Assembly (NCBI RefSeq): GCF_014191375.1
Contig: NZ_JACHWN010000003.1
Span: forward strand, 186,001 to 250,000
DNA from: Mesorhizobium sp. RMAD-H1
GTDB taxonomy: Bacteria; Pseudomonadota; Alphaproteobacteria; Rhizobiales; Rhizobiaceae
Reading direction: 5' to 3'
DNA: 64,000 nt
This document shows positions 46,394 to 56,192 of the stretch, piece after piece. Both the position numbers and the translations under genes were made by a program. Positions within the stretch are counted from its first letter, which is position 1. Each line of letters opens with the position of its first letter. Below the pieces are notes generated by a model. The model did not search any database and was not told where the DNA came from. It saw only the letters and a program-made list of their open reading frames with translations.

Positions 46394-47161
46394 ATGCCGC
46401 GCTTTGCCGCCAACCTGACGATGATGTTCAGCGAGCATGCCTTCCCCGACCGGTTCGGGGCAGCGGCTGCCGCCGGGTTCAAGGCGGTTGAATATCTCTT
46501 CCCCTATGATTTCCCGGCGGAACTGATCGCCGAAAAACTGTCGCAAGCCGGGCTGAAGCAGGCCCTGTTCAACCTGCCGCCCGGCGATTGGGCAAAGGGG
46601 GAGAGGGGACTAGCCGCCCTTCCGGAGCGCAGGCAAGAGTTCCGCCAGTCGGTGAAAAAGGCCCTCGACTATGGCCGGGTGATCGGAACGCCGCTCCTGC
46701 ACATGATGGCGGGCATCGCCTCGCCCGGCGATCAGGCGGCACGGACCGCCTATCGCGATGCTGTCGCCTTCGCCGCCGATGCCGCAGGGACGGAAGGGAT
46801 CGGCCTGGTGATCGAGCCGATCAACGGGCGCGACATGCCGGGCTACTTCCTCAATGATTTCGATCAGGCAGCGGAGATCATCACCGATCTCGGGCATCCC
46901 AATCTCAAGCTGCAGTTCGACATCTACCACCGCCAGGTGATGCGCGGCGATGTGCTGACGGCGTTGCAGGAGATGATGCCGCTGATCGGCCATGTGCAGA
47001 TCGCATCCGTGCCGAAGCGCAACGAGCCGGGGACCGGCGAGCTCGATGATTTCAGAATTCTGCGCGAGCTCGACCGCCTGGGTTACCAGGGCTATGTCGG
47101 TTGCGAATACCGCCCGGCCGCGGAAACCATGGCCGGACTGGGCTGGCTGAAAGGGATATGA
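46394..47161 (+). CDS. otnI: 2-oxo-tetronate isomerase OtnI (hydroxypyruvate isomerase family)
   Basis: 255-residue TIM-barrel isomerase that converts 2-oxo-tetronate to 3-oxo-tetronate. Family features include the start PRFAANLTMMFSEHAFPDRF, the metal/catalytic glutamate in GLVIEPINGRDMPGYFL, FDIYHRQVM and GCEYRPA with the second glutamate. It begins one base after the ltnD stop. The 130 bases that follow before denD carry no gene I can support. Confidence 0.92.
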   Translation: MPRFAANLTMMFSEHAFPDRFGAAAAAGFKAVEYLFPYDFPAELIAEKLSQAGLKQALFNLPPGDWAKGERGLAALPERRQEFRQSVKKALDYGRVIGTPLLHMMAGIASPGDQAARTAYRDAVAFAADAAGTEGIGLVIEPINGRDMPGYFLNDFDQAAEIITDLGHPNLKLQFDIYHRQVMRGDVLTALQEMMPLIGHVQIASVPKRNEPGTGELDDFRILRELDRLGYQGYVGCEYRPAAETMAGLGWLKGI

Positions 47162-47291
47162 GCTTGCAATGCCGTGCCGCTTCCGGGATTACTACCGATG
47201 CAGCACAGCAAGGGTGGGTGAAGAGGACAGAGCTTGAGGAAATGAGACTTCCCGGGAGGGGAGGCGGCATGACAAGGGAGGATGACCGCGA

Positions 47292-48275
47292 ATGAATGTG
47301 CTGGTGATAGGCGCCGCCGGAATGGTGGGCCGCAAGCTGGTGGAGAGGATTGCCGCGGAAGATGGCATCCTGGGCGCTTCCATTGATCATTTGTGGCTTG
47401 TCGACGTGGTCACGCCGCCGGTGCCGCCGGCTCTCGAGGGCGTTGCCACCGCCGCCGCCATGGATCTTTCGGCGCCTGAAAGCGCGGCGAAGCTCGCGGG
47501 CCTTCGTGCGGATCTGATCATCCATCTGGCGGCGATCGTCTCCGGCGAGGCGGAAGCGGATTTCGAGAAGGGCTATCGCGTCAATCTCGACGGCACGCGG
47601 GCGCTTTTCGAGGCGATCCGGCTGGAAGGGCAGAAGGAGCCTTATCGTCCGCGCGTCGTCTTCGCCTCCTCCGTCGCCGTCTTCGGCGCGCCGTTCCCGG
47701 ACAAGATCGGCGACGAGTTCTTCACCACGCCGCTGACCAGCTACGGCACGCAGAAGGCCATCTCCGAACTGCTTCTCTCCGACTACTCCCGGCGCGGCTT
47801 CTTCGACGGGATCGGCATTCGCCTGCCGACGATCTGCATCCGCCCCGGCGCGCCCAACAAGGCGGCATCCGGCTTCTTCTCCAACATTCTGCGTGAGCCG
47901 CTTGCCGGTAAGGAAGCGGTGCTTCCTGTCGACGAAAACGTCCGCCATTGGTTTGCAAGCCCGCGCTCGGCGGTCGGGTTCTTCCTCCACGCCGCGCGGC
48001 TCGATCTGGCGCAGGTCGGACCCAGGCGCAATCTGACGATGCCCGGTCTCTCGGCCCTCGTCGGCGAGGAGATCGAGGCGCTGCGGCGCGTGGCCGGAGA
48101 AAAGGCCGTCAAGCTGATCAGGCGCGAGCATGACCCGGTGATCGCCGGGATCGTCGCGGGCTGGCCCACCAATTTCGAAGCTGTGCGGGCAGCGGCTCTC
48201 GGCTTCAAGGCCGAAACGAGTTTCGACGAGATCATCAAAATCCATATCGAGGACGAACTGGGCGGAAAGGTTTGA
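47292..48275 (+). CDS. denD: D-erythronate dehydrogenase DenD (extended SDR)
   Basis: 327-residue NAD-dependent epimerase/dehydratase-type protein. It has [10 protein letters not shown] at residues 7-16, a catalytic Y151/K155 pair in YGTQK, and SSVAVFGAP before it. DenD oxidises D-erythronate to 2-oxo-tetronate, feeding OtnI. Having both ltnD and denD upstream of one shared otnI/otnK/otnC route implies use of both L-threonate and D-erythronate. GGGAGG lies upstream of the ATG. The stop is one base before the next SDR start. Confidence 0.9.
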   Translation: MNVLVIGAAGMVGRKLVERIAAEDGILGASIDHLWLVDVVTPPVPPALEGVATAAAMDLSAPESAAKLAGLRADLIIHLAAIVSGEAEADFEKGYRVNLDGTRALFEAIRLEGQKEPYRPRVVFASSVAVFGAPFPDKIGDEFFTTPLTSYGTQKAISELLLSDYSRRGFFDGIGIRLPTICIRPGAPNKAASGFFSNILREPLAGKEAVLPVDENVRHWFASPRSAVGFFLHAARLDLAQVGPRRNLTMPGLSALVGEEIEALRRVAGEKAVKLIRREHDPVIAGIVAGWPTNFEAVRAAALGFKAETSFDEIIKIHIEDELGGKV

Positions 48276-48276
48276 A

Positions 48277-49053
48277 ATGGCGTCTGCAGGAAGGACGGGA
48301 GTGGGAAAGATCGCGCTGGTGACCGGTGGAGGCACCGGCGTCGGCCGCGGCATCGCCGAGGCGCTTGCCGCGGAAGGCTATACCGTCGTCATCAGCGGCC
48401 GGCGGGCCGAGATCCTCGATATGGCGGCGCGCGAGATGGCGGCGAAGACGGGCGGCGCGGTCAAGCCGGTGGTTGCCGATGTCGGCGATCCCAATGCGGT
48501 CAAAGCGCTTTTCGGCGAGATCGAAAGCACCTTCGGCCGTCTCGATCTTCTCATCAACAATGCCGGCATCAATGTCCCGGCGGTGCCGATGGAGGAGATT
48601 ACCTTCGAGCAGTGGAACGCGATCGTGGCGGCCAATCTCACCGGCGCTTTCCTCTGCACGCAGCAGGCCATGCGGCTGATGAAGGCGCAGACGCCGCGTG
48701 GCGGCCGCATCATCAACAATGGTTCGATCTCGGCGACCACACCGCGTCCGCATTCCGCGCCCTACACGGCGACGAAGCACGCCATCACCGGGTTGACGAA
48801 ATCGACGGCGCTCGATGGGCGGGCCTTCGACATCGCCTGTGGCCAGATCGATATCGGCAATGCCTCCACCGACATGACGTCGAAGATGAGCAGCGGCGTC
48901 ATGCAGGCCAATGGCGATATCGCCAGCGAGCCGACGATACCGGTCAAGTATATCGCCGACGCGATCATCTACATGGCGAGCCTGCCCTTGGATGCGAATG
49001 TGCTGACGATGACCGTAATGGCGACGAAGATGCCTCTGGTCGGACGAGGATAG
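48277..49053 (+). CDS. Short-chain dehydrogenase/reductase of the tetronate module
   Basis: 258-residue classical SDR with [10 protein letters not shown] near residue 17, NNAGI near 92, and catalytic Y163/K167 in YTATK. An unusual NNGSIS precedes the active Tyr. It is tightly linked to denD (one-base gap). It is not part of the published threonate/erythronate pathway, so it may widen the range to a related aldonate or lactone, or interconvert a tetrose or tetritol with its acid. That is a guess from context. Confidence 0.88.
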   Translation: MASAGRTGVGKIALVTGGGTGVGRGIAEALAAEGYTVVISGRRAEILDMAAREMAAKTGGAVKPVVADVGDPNAVKALFGEIESTFGRLDLLINNAGINVPAVPMEEITFEQWNAIVAANLTGAFLCTQQAMRLMKAQTPRGGRIINNGSISATTPRPHSAPYTATKHAITGLTKSTALDGRAFDIACGQIDIGNASTDMTSKMSSGVMQANGDIASEPTIPVKYIADAIIYMASLPLDANVLTMTVMATKMPLVGRG

Positions 49054-49144
49054 CGAACAGCGTGATATCCGGCAGGAAGTGGGGGAGCATTTCTGCCGGG
49101 ACGTATCAGGAATAGAAAATATCTGCACTCTGGGAGGAGCGGAA

Positions 49145-50212
49145 ATGGCAGCGGTAAATTTCGTCGATGTGAGGAAGTCCTTCGGAGCGGTTCCCGTCAT
49201 CAAAGGGGTCAACGTCGAGATAGAGGATGGCGAATTCGTCATTTTGGTCGGGCCTTCCGGCTGCGGGAAATCGACCCTGCTGCGCATGTTGGCGGGGCTG
49301 GAGAACATCTCCGCCGGGGAGATCCGCATCGGCAACCGTGTGGTCAATACGGTTCCGCCCAAGGACCGCGATATCGCCATGGTCTTCCAGAATTATGCGC
49401 TCTACCCGCATATGACCGTTGCCGACAACATGGCCTTCTCGCTCAATCTCAAGGGTACGTCCAAGGAGGAGATCGGCAAGCGCGTCAAGGGGGCGGCGGA
49501 AATCCTCGGGCTTTCGCGTCTCCTCGACCGTTATCCCCGGCAATTGTCGGGCGGCCAGCGCCAGCGTGTCGCCATGGGCCGTGCCATCGTGCGCGACCCG
49601 CAGGTCTTTCTCTTCGACGAGCCGCTTTCCAACCTCGATGCGAAACTCCGCGTCGCCATGCGCGCGGAGATCAAGGAGCTGCACCAGCGGTTGAAGACCA
49701 CCACCGTCTATGTGACGCACGACCAGATCGAGGCAATGACCATGGCCGACAAGATCGTCGTCATGCATGACGGTATCGTCGAGCAGATCGGCGCGCCGCT
49801 CGATCTCTATGACCGGCCGGCCAATCTCTTCGTCGCCGGCTTCATCGGGTCCCCGGCGATGAACATGATCCCCGGCAAGCTCAGCCCCGACGACCGCACG
49901 AAGTTCGTTACGAGCGACGGCACCATATTGCCGGTTGCCAATCCTTCCGCCAAGGCGGAGGGACGCGCGCTGATCTATGGCCTGCGTCCCGAATATATCC
50001 GTCTCGACCCGGCGGGACTGCCGGCCGAAGTCGTGGTGATCGAGCCCACGGGCTATGAAACGCAGATGATCACCAAGTTTGGCGGCAGCGACGTGACGTG
50101 CGTGTTCCGCGAACGTGTGCAGGCCAAACCGGGTGAGACCATCAATGTCTCCATCGACGCCGAACATGTCCATCTGTTCGATGCCGAGACCGGGGAGAGG
50201 CTGTCGAAATAG
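49145..50212 (+). CDS. ABC transporter ATPase (MalK/UgpC type) of the tetronate module
   Basis: 355-residue ATPase with Walker [14 protein letters not shown], signature [15 protein letters not shown], Walker [17 protein letters not shown] and switch motif [12 protein letters not shown]-terminal regulatory domain carries [10 protein letters not shown]. The ATG at 49145 sits behind GGAGGAGCGG; an in-frame ATG at 49079 lacks such a site. It energises the permeases at 51772-53618. The gene order is ATPase, binding protein, permease, permease. Confidence 0.93.
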   Translation: MAAVNFVDVRKSFGAVPVIKGVNVEIEDGEFVILVGPSGCGKSTLLRMLAGLENISAGEIRIGNRVVNTVPPKDRDIAMVFQNYALYPHMTVADNMAFSLNLKGTSKEEIGKRVKGAAEILGLSRLLDRYPRQLSGGQRQRVAMGRAIVRDPQVFLFDEPLSNLDAKLRVAMRAEIKELHQRLKTTTVYVTHDQIEAMTMADKIVVMHDGIVEQIGAPLDLYDRPANLFVAGFIGSPAMNMIPGKLSPDDRTKFVTSDGTILPVANPSAKAEGRALIYGLRPEYIRLDPAGLPAEVVVIEPTGYETQMITKFGGSDVTCVFRERVQAKPGETINVSIDAEHVHLFDAETGERLSK

Positions 50213-50341
50213 AACTCTATCGGCCAGCGTTCAGAGGCACGAGGAGGGTGCTTCCTGAGAGCCGGCCGGCCAGGCGGTAATCACCTTTCGGGACGGTGAA
50301 TGCCGGAGAAATCAGGTCCCGTAATCGTGAGGAGGAGTACC

Positions 50342-51655
50342 ATGACCATCAAGAGACGTGATTTCATCGCCGGTTCGGCGGGCCTTGCGGGTTTGGCCGG
50401 GCTCAATGCGCTCGGCATCCGCCCGTCCTTCGCGCAGAGCGAACCGAGCTACAAGCCCGAGGAAGGCGCCAGTCTTCGGCTCCTGCGCTGGACGCCTTTC
50501 GTCCAGGGCGACGAGGACGCCTGGCTCGCCAATACGAAGAAGTTCACCGAGGCGACCGGCGTCGAGGTGCGCATCGACAAGGAGAGCTGGGAGGACATCC
50601 GTCCCAAGGCGGCCGTCGCCGCCAATGTCGGCTCGGGCCCCGACATGGTGATGTGCTGGTTCGACGACGCCCATCAATATCCCGACAAACTGGTCGACGT
50701 GACCGAGCTCGCCAATTATCTCGGCGACAAATATGGCGGCTGGTATGACGGCCTGCGGGGCTATGCCGTGCATGACGACAAGTTCATCGCCATGCCACTG
50801 ACGGCGATCGGCAATGCCGTCTGCTATCGCGACAGCCATATGAAGGCGGCGGGCTTCAGCGAATTCCCGAAGGACACTGCCGGCTTCCTCGAGCTCTGCA
50901 AGGCGTTGAAGGCCAAGGGCACGCCGGCTGGTTTCCCGCACGGCAAGGCCGTCGGCGACGGCAACAATTATGCCCACTGGCTGCTCTGGAGCCACGGCGG
51001 CAAGATGGTCGACGAGGAGGGCAAGGTCACCATCAACAGCCCCGAGACGATCGCCGCGATCAACTACGCCAAGGCGCTCTACGAAACCTTCATCCCGGGC
51101 ACTGAAAGCTGGCTCGACATCAACAACAACCGCGCCTTCCTGGCCGGCCAGGTGTCGCTGACGGCCAATGGCGTGTCGCTCTACTACGCGGCGAAGAAGG
51201 ACCCGGCGCTCGCTGAGCTGGCGGCGGACATTCGCTCGACCAATTTCCCGGTCGGCCCGGTGGGCAAGAGCGTCGAGCTTCACCAGACGAGCTCGATCCT
51301 GCTGTTCAAGCACACCAAATATCCCGAAGCCGCCAAGGCCTATATCAAGTTCATGATGGAAGCCGACCAGATGAACGCGTGGCTTCAGGGCTCCAGCGCC
51401 TATTGCTGCCAGCCGCTCAAGGCATTCGCCGACAATCCGGTGTGGAAGGCAGACCCGATCCACGCGCCCTATGCCCGTGCTTCGGAAACCCTGCGGCCGA
51501 ACGGCTATGCCGGCCCGCTCGGCTATGCCTCCGCGGGAACAATGGCCGATTATGTGCTGGTCGATATGTTCGCCCAAGCGGTTACCGGCCAGATGTCGCC
51601 GGAAGACGCCGCCACTGAGGCGGAAAGGCGCGCCAATCGCTACTACCGCGTCTGA
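50342..51655 (+). CDS. ABC transporter substrate-binding protein with twin-arginine signal
   Basis: 437-residue family 1 extracellular solute-binding protein. The N-terminus MTIKRRDFIAGSAGLAGLAG is a twin-arginine signal (RRDFIAG), cleaved near SFAQS, so it is exported folded. The ligand is presumed to be a four-carbon sugar acid or a precursor because of the neighbouring catabolic genes. GAGGAGTACC precedes the ATG at 50342. A strong hairpin follows the stop. Confidence 0.93.
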   Translation: MTIKRRDFIAGSAGLAGLAGLNALGIRPSFAQSEPSYKPEEGASLRLLRWTPFVQGDEDAWLANTKKFTEATGVEVRIDKESWEDIRPKAAVAANVGSGPDMVMCWFDDAHQYPDKLVDVTELANYLGDKYGGWYDGLRGYAVHDDKFIAMPLTAIGNAVCYRDSHMKAAGFSEFPKDTAGFLELCKALKAKGTPAGFPHGKAVGDGNNYAHWLLWSHGGKMVDEEGKVTINSPETIAAINYAKALYETFIPGTESWLDINNNRAFLAGQVSLTANGVSLYYAAKKDPALAELAADIRSTNFPVGPVGKSVELHQTSSILLFKHTKYPEAAKAYIKFMMEADQMNAWLQGSSAYCCQPLKAFADNPVWKADPIHAPYARASETLRPNGYAGPLGYASAGTMADYVLVDMFAQAVTGQMSPEDAATEAERRANRYYRV

Positions 51656-51668
51656 CGCCTCGCGCGAT

Positions 51669-51695
51669 GGACGGCCTCTTCCGGAGAGGCCGTCC
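51669..51695 (+). other. Intercistronic hairpin after the binding-protein gene
   Basis: GGACGGCCTCT (51669-51679) pairs perfectly with AGAGGCCGTCC (51685-51695): 11 base pairs, five-base loop, 13 bases after the stop and without a T-run. It separates the binding-protein gene from the first permease. Confidence 0.75.
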
Positions 51696-51771
51696 GCCAT
51701 GCTGAACAGTACCTCCCGAAATGTCCGTGCCGAACGCCGGACAGGGAGCACGAATTCACCGGAGATGTCCG

Positions 51772-52707
51772 ATGTCGATCACTCTACCGTCCGAGAAGAC
51801 GGGCTTTTCGTTTTCCGCCCTCATGCAGAACGGCAAGATGCTTGCTTTCCTGTTCATGCTGCCGGCAGCCGTCTTTCTCCTCTGCTTTCTTACCTATCCG
51901 CTGGGGCTCGGGGTATGGCTTGGCTTCACCGATACGCGCATCGGGCGTCCCGGTATATTCATCGGGCTGGAGAACTATGCCTATCTGGCTAGCGACTCGG
52001 TCTTCTGGCTCGCCGTGTTCAACACGCTGCTTTACACTGTGGTCGCCTCGGTGCTGAAATTCGTGCTCGGCCTCTGGCTGGCGCTGCTTCTCAACGAGAA
52101 GCTGCCGTTCAAATCCTTCTTCCGGGCCATCGTGCTCCTGCCCTGGGTGGTGCCGACCGTGCTTTCGGCGCTGGCCTTCTGGTGGATCTATGATTCCCAG
52201 TTCTCGATCATTTCGTGGTCGCTGATGGAACTGGGCCTCATCGACCGGCCCATCAATTTCCTCGGCGACCCCAACAATGCGCGCGCGTCGGTGATCGCCG
52301 CCAATGTCTGGCGCGGCATTCCCTTCGTGGCCATATCGCTGCTCGCCGGGCTGCAGACCATCCCGCAGTCGCTGCAGGAGGCGGCATCACTCGACGGGGC
52401 AACGAGCTGGCAGCGCTTCCGCTATGTGACGCTGCCGATGCTGACGCCGATCATCGCCGTCGTCATGACCTTCTCGGTGCTGTTCACCTTCACTGACTTC
52501 CAGCTCATCTACGTGCTGACCAGGGGCGGGCCGGTGAACGCCACCCATCTGATGGCGACGCTTTCCTTCCAGCGCGGCATCCCCGGCGGTCAGCTTGGTG
52601 AAGGCGCAGCCATCGCGGTGGCGATGATCCCCTTCCTGCTCGCCGCCATCATGTTCAGCTTCTTCGGTCTGCAACGCCGCAAATGGCAGCAGGGCGGCCA
52701 GGATTGA
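51772..52707 (+). CDS. ABC transporter permease (MalF type) of the tetronate module
   Basis: 311-residue permease with six helices and the EAA loop LQEAASLDGATSWQRFRYV. The start at 51772 has GGAGAT seven bases upstream; an in-frame ATG at 51721 is rejected for lack of a ribosome site and its polar leader. Confidence 0.93.
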   Translation: MSITLPSEKTGFSFSALMQNGKMLAFLFMLPAAVFLLCFLTYPLGLGVWLGFTDTRIGRPGIFIGLENYAYLASDSVFWLAVFNTLLYTVVASVLKFVLGLWLALLLNEKLPFKSFFRAIVLLPWVVPTVLSALAFWWIYDSQFSIISWSLMELGLIDRPINFLGDPNNARASVIAANVWRGIPFVAISLLAGLQTIPQSLQEAASLDGATSWQRFRYVTLPMLTPIIAVVMTFSVLFTFTDFQLIYVLTRGGPVNATHLMATLSFQRGIPGGQLGEGAAIAVAMIPFLLAAIMFSFFGLQRRKWQQGGQD

Positions 52708-52718
52708 GAGGTGATCCA

Positions 52719-53618
52719 ATGACCACGCAACCCAGTACCGCGCCAGCCGTCCTGCAGGACGATGCGGAAGGCATGAGCTATCTGAACCGGCTGCCGCGGC
52801 GGATCGTCGTGCTTTATCTGCCGCTGGCGGTCTTCGTCTTCGTGCTGCTCTTCCCATTCTACTGGATGGCGATCACGGCGGTAAAACCCAACTCTCAGCT
52901 CACGGATTACAACAATTACAGCCCGTTCTGGGTCGTCCGACCGACGCTCGACCATATCAAATATCTGCTTTTCGAAACCTCTTATCCCGGATGGCTGGTC
53001 AACACCATGGTGGTGGCGGTCTGCGCGACGATCCTGTCGCTCGCCGCGTCAGTCTTTGCCGCTTACGCGATCGAGCGCATCCGCTTCACCGGCGCGCGCA
53101 CAGTGGGTCTCCTGATCTTTCTCGCCTATCTCGTGCCGCCGTCGATCCTGTTCATCCCGCTGGCCGTCCTCGTCTTCAATTTCGGCATCTATGATTCCAA
53201 GCTGGCGCTGATCTTCACCTATCCGACCTTCCTCATCCCGTTCTGCACCTGGCTGCTGATGGGCTATTTCCGTTCGATCCCCTTTGAGCTTGAGGAAAGC
53301 GCGCTGGTCGACGGCGCGTCGCGATGGCAGATCCTGGTGAAGATCATCCTGCCGCTGGCTGTGCCGGGGCTGATCTCGGCCGGCATCTTCGCCTTCACCC
53401 TGTCATGGAACGAGTTCATCTACGCGCTGACCTTCATCCAGTCGTCGGAGAACAAGACCGTCCCTGTCGGCGTCCTCACGGAGCTTGTGCGCGGCGACGT
53501 TTTCGAATGGGGCTCGCTGATGGCCGGTGCGCTCTTCGGATCGCTGCCGGTGGTGCTGCTCTATTCCTTCTTTGTCGATTACTACGTCTCCTCGATGACG
53601 GGAGCGGTAAAGGAATAG
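52719..53618 (+). CDS. ABC transporter permease (MalG type) of the tetronate module
   Basis: 299-residue permease with six helices and the EAA loop LEESALVDGASRWQILVKI. The ATG at 52719 follows GAGGTGATC. It ends nine bases before a strong intrinsic terminator, which closes the long operon running from ltnD. Confidence 0.93.
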   Translation: MTTQPSTAPAVLQDDAEGMSYLNRLPRRIVVLYLPLAVFVFVLLFPFYWMAITAVKPNSQLTDYNNYSPFWVVRPTLDHIKYLLFETSYPGWLVNTMVVAVCATILSLAASVFAAYAIERIRFTGARTVGLLIFLAYLVPPSILFIPLAVLVFNFGIYDSKLALIFTYPTFLIPFCTWLLMGYFRSIPFELEESALVDGASRWQILVKIILPLAVPGLISAGIFAFTLSWNEFIYALTFIQSSENKTVPVGVLTELVRGDVFEWGSLMAGALFGSLPVVLLYSFFVDYYVSSMTGAVKE

Positions 53619-53627
53619 GCATGCCGC

Positions 53628-53662
53628 ATTCCGCCGGACGGTTTCCGTTCGGCGGAATTTTA
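53628..53662 (+). terminator. Intrinsic terminator of the tetronate operon
   Basis: ATTCCGCCG (53628-53636) pairs with CGGCGGAAT (53650-53658), continued by a G-T wobble and ACGG/CCGT to a three-base loop, giving a stem of about 14 base pairs. TTTAT follows directly. Confidence 0.88.
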
Positions 53663-54169
53663 TATCCGCAATAATTGTTTTGATGCCATTCATAGAAGGT
53701 ATCGCTGCGCCTCCGAATAGGCCCGTCTCCTTGGGTGTTTTCCATGAACTCCCGATAGGGCCGCGTCGCAACGAATATCGAATTCTTATCAGTAATCGTG
53801 CGGGGCCGAGCTGCGGATCGTTCCGTGAACGATAGCCTCGGGCTTGCAGGCATTGCAGGGGCCGGGCATCGCCGATCGTCACGCGCGGCCGCTCGCAAAA
53901 CGAGATATACCAGCCATTTTCTCTGAAATCGCGCCACTGGTTAGCAGCTCTAACCAACCTATCTTGAATGGCAAGTGGATCGCGCCAAACGATAAATCTA
54001 CGTTTCCCGGGTGAGGCAATGGCAGGCGTGCTCATTCAAGCTCAACCGAAGGACAAGCCATGCCATGCTAAGCGGCGCCGTGGTGGGACGATCCTATAAC
54101 TCGGGAGGCGGCCACCGCTGCGGATGCTTCCGCGCTGTGCACACTCAAAGCATTGAAAGGAAAAACGCA
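53663..54169. other. Intergenic stretch with a possible degraded gene on the minus strand
   Basis: About 500 bases without a gene I can support. The minus-strand frame from 54035 reads protein-like at first (FIVWRDPLAIQDRLVRAANQ, then RENGWYISFCERPRV) but has no ribosome site I trust, and it continues into antisense of the permease gene. It may be a gene remnant or chance. Confidence 0.35.
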
Positions 54170-54748
54170 ATGAACATTCGTATGCAATTTGCCAGCGTTG
54201 TTCTGGCCGCGCTTGGTGTAACGCCTGCTTTCGCACAGTCCGCCTGTCCGTCGAAGGGTCCAGACGCCCCAGCAGAGCTGCATCGGGTCTGGATTCTGGA
54301 AGGGTGGAATCGTACCGAGGGTGATCCGCGGTTCGCTTTCGCGGAAAAACTCGGAAGATATTACGAGTTGGATGCACCAGGGGTCTATTACGACGATCTC
54401 GCGCCGGGTCAAAAGACGGCTTATACACCCGCTGAATACGGCAAAATGTGGGAAGGCCCGTTCAACAGCATGCGCTCTGCCAAACACGGCATTTCGGACA
54501 AGGTCAATGCCATCGTAGGCGATCGCGTAGCGTCTACAACGTTGGAATTCGTTGCCCGGTTGGAGGGGCAGGACGGTAAGGTCTTCGCGATCTTCGACCG
54601 CTCACAGCTTGGCTGGGAATGTCTCGAAAAGGGTCGTTGGGTTATCCGCCATGAGCACAACTCGTCGCGTGAGGCAACGGTTGACGAGATCGCCGAGTTT
54701 CTGCCGGCGGCTTTAGAGGGAGTGGCCGGAAAGAGCGGCGGCAACTGA
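54170..54748 (+). CDS. Secreted NTF2/SnoaL-like protein of unknown function
   Basis: 192 residues. A signal peptide (residues 1-22, ending AFAQS) is followed by a cone-shaped NTF2-like domain, recognised by the pattern FAEKLGRYYELDAPGVYYDD, YTPAEYGKMWEGPF and a C-terminal WVIRHEHNSSREATV. This resembles SnoaL/DUF4440-type proteins. The ligand or enzymatic activity is unknown. The start at 54170 has AAGGA upstream; an in-frame ATG at 54011 would put 53 non-signal residues ahead of the signal peptide. Confidence 0.85.
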   Translation: MNIRMQFASVVLAALGVTPAFAQSACPSKGPDAPAELHRVWILEGWNRTEGDPRFAFAEKLGRYYELDAPGVYYDDLAPGQKTAYTPAEYGKMWEGPFNSMRSAKHGISDKVNAIVGDRVASTTLEFVARLEGQDGKVFAIFDRSQLGWECLEKGRWVIRHEHNSSREATVDEIAEFLPAALEGVAGKSGGN

Positions 54749-54804
54749 GGCAGACCCGGTGCAGCGCTGGCGGCAATCTGCAGATGCAGGCGCTCACTTG
54801 CGCA

Positions 54805-54831
54805 AAAGGCGGATGGCGAACTTCCGCCTTT
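54805..54831 (+). terminator. Hairpin after the NTF2-like gene
   Basis: AAAGGCGGA (54805-54813) and TCCGCCTTT (54823-54831) form a perfect nine-base-pair stem with a nine-base loop. The T-run forms part of the right arm. It lies 57 bases after the stop. Confidence 0.6.
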
Positions 54832-55088
54832 ACGTGCTCCTGAAACGCGAAACGCTGGGATTGCGGCCAAAGAGAAGAACTTCCGCTGGTCCGTCGTCCC
54901 TCTGGACGACAGGTGTATCAACGAGCCCCATGAGGTGCGCGAGCGGTCGGGCCTTCGCCATCGTGCAGGGGAGCGAAACATATCCTCGAACCGCTTTTGC
55001 ACGGTTTTTATGCAGTGTCGGTTGACAAGCCGCACCGGCTTTCCCATCCTCCCGCCTCAAATTAAGATTCCGAAAAAGGGGGAATGAG
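54832..55088. other. Region upstream of the TAXI binding-protein gene
   Basis: No gene is supported. A TTGACA at 55022-55027 could be a -35 for the TAXI operon, but no good -10 follows at the right distance. Short open frames on both strands have arginine/serine-rich translations and no ribosome sites. Confidence 0.35.
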
Positions 55089-56078
55089 ATGAATTTCCGC
55101 AAGAACCTCCGCCGGTTTTCGATCGGCGCCGTCCTCGGTTCTCTGGTGCTGGGGGCGACTTTCGCCATCGCACAGACGCCGGCGTTTTTCCGCATCGGCA
55201 CCGGCGGCACCGCCGGGACCTACTATCCCATCGGCGGGCTGATCGCCAATGCGATCTCCGGCCGTGGAGACCAGGGCGTGCCGGGACTTGTCGCCACGGC
55301 CGTTTCGTCGAACGGGTCGGTCGCCAATATCAACGCGATCCAGGGCGGCTCGCTGGAATCGGGCTTCACCCAATCCGATGTTGCTTACTGGGCCTATACC
55401 GGCACCGGCCTTTATGAAGGCAAGGGCAAGGTCGAGGACCTGCGCCTGATCGCGACACTCTACCCCGAGACGATCCACCTGGTCGCCCGCAAGGATGCCG
55501 GGATCAAATCCGTGGCGGATCTCAAGGGCAAGCGCGTCTCGATCGACGAGCCGGGCTCGGGTACGATCGTCGACGCCCGTATCGTGCTGGGCGCCTACGG
55601 CCTGACGGAAAACGATATCCACGCCGAACATCTGAAGCCCGGCCCCGCAGGCGAGCGCCTGCGCGACGGCGCGCTGGATGCCTATTTCTTCGTCGGCGGT
55701 TACCCGACCGGCGCGATCTCCGAACTGGCCACGTCGAGCGGCATCTCGCTGGTGCCGATCAGCGGCCCGGAGGCCGACAAGCTTTTGAAAGAATACAGCT
55801 TCTTCTCCAAGGATACGGTCCCGGCCGGAACCTATCAGGGCGTGGATGAAACGCCGACCATCGCCGTCGCCGCCCAGTGGGTGACGAGCGCCAAGCAGCC
55901 CGACGAGCTTGTCTACAACATCACCAAGGTGATGTGGGACGATGCGACCCGCAAGGCGCTCGACGCGGGCCACGCGAAGGGCAAGCTGATCACGCTCAAG
56001 AATGCCGTCACCAGCCTCGGCATTCCGCTTCATCCGGGCGCGGAGCGCTTCTACAAGGAAGCGGGCGTCCTGAAATAA
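55089..56078 (+). CDS. TAXI-family TRAP transporter solute-binding protein
   Basis: 329-residue periplasmic binding protein of the TAXI family, which serves fused-permease TRAP transporters. The signal peptide spans about residues 1-28 (cleavage near AIAQTP). The family start IGTGGTAGTYYPIGG is present at about residues 36-50, and VSSNGSVANINAIQGG follows. The ligand is unknown; TAXI proteins mainly bind dicarboxylates or amino acids. A hairpin follows before the fused permease gene. Confidence 0.95.
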   Translation: MNFRKNLRRFSIGAVLGSLVLGATFAIAQTPAFFRIGTGGTAGTYYPIGGLIANAISGRGDQGVPGLVATAVSSNGSVANINAIQGGSLESGFTQSDVAYWAYTGTGLYEGKGKVEDLRLIATLYPETIHLVARKDAGIKSVADLKGKRVSIDEPGSGTIVDARIVLGAYGLTENDIHAEHLKPGPAGERLRDGALDAYFFVGGYPTGAISELATSSGISLVPISGPEADKLLKEYSFFSKDTVPAGTYQGVDETPTIAVAAQWVTSAKQPDELVYNITKVMWDDATRKALDAGHAKGKLITLKNAVTSLGIPLHPGAERFYKEAGVLK

Positions 56079-56103
56079 CCGGTAATCCGGATCAGACACC
56101 AGT

Positions 56104-56141
56104 GACGGCGGTCGCGGGAATCTCCCAGGCCGCCGTCTTTT
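56104..56141 (+). other. Intercistronic hairpin after the TAXI gene
   Basis: GACGGCGG (56104-56111) pairs with CCGCCGTC (56130-56137), with an 18-base loop, followed by TTTT. It may act as a partial terminator that keeps expression of the fused permease below that of the binding protein. Confidence 0.65.
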
Positions 56142-56192
56142 CAATCATAAAGATGATAAGATCGTAATCGGGCGTAACGGAGCGATATCGAC

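Noticed and set aside
47052-48353. 433-codon open frame on the minus strand
   Set aside because: Antisense to denD, whose Rossmann and YxxxK motifs are intact.
48500-48512. CAAAGCGCTTTT, similar to the AglR operator
   Set aside because: It lies inside the SDR coding sequence, is not a full palindrome and is far from any promoter. A similar string in the MocA-type gene near 25450 is rejected for the same reason.
54759-55025. Small open frame between the NTF2-like gene and the TAXI gene
   Set aside because: It contains the terminator hairpin, has no ribosome site, and its translation is Arg/Ser-rich.
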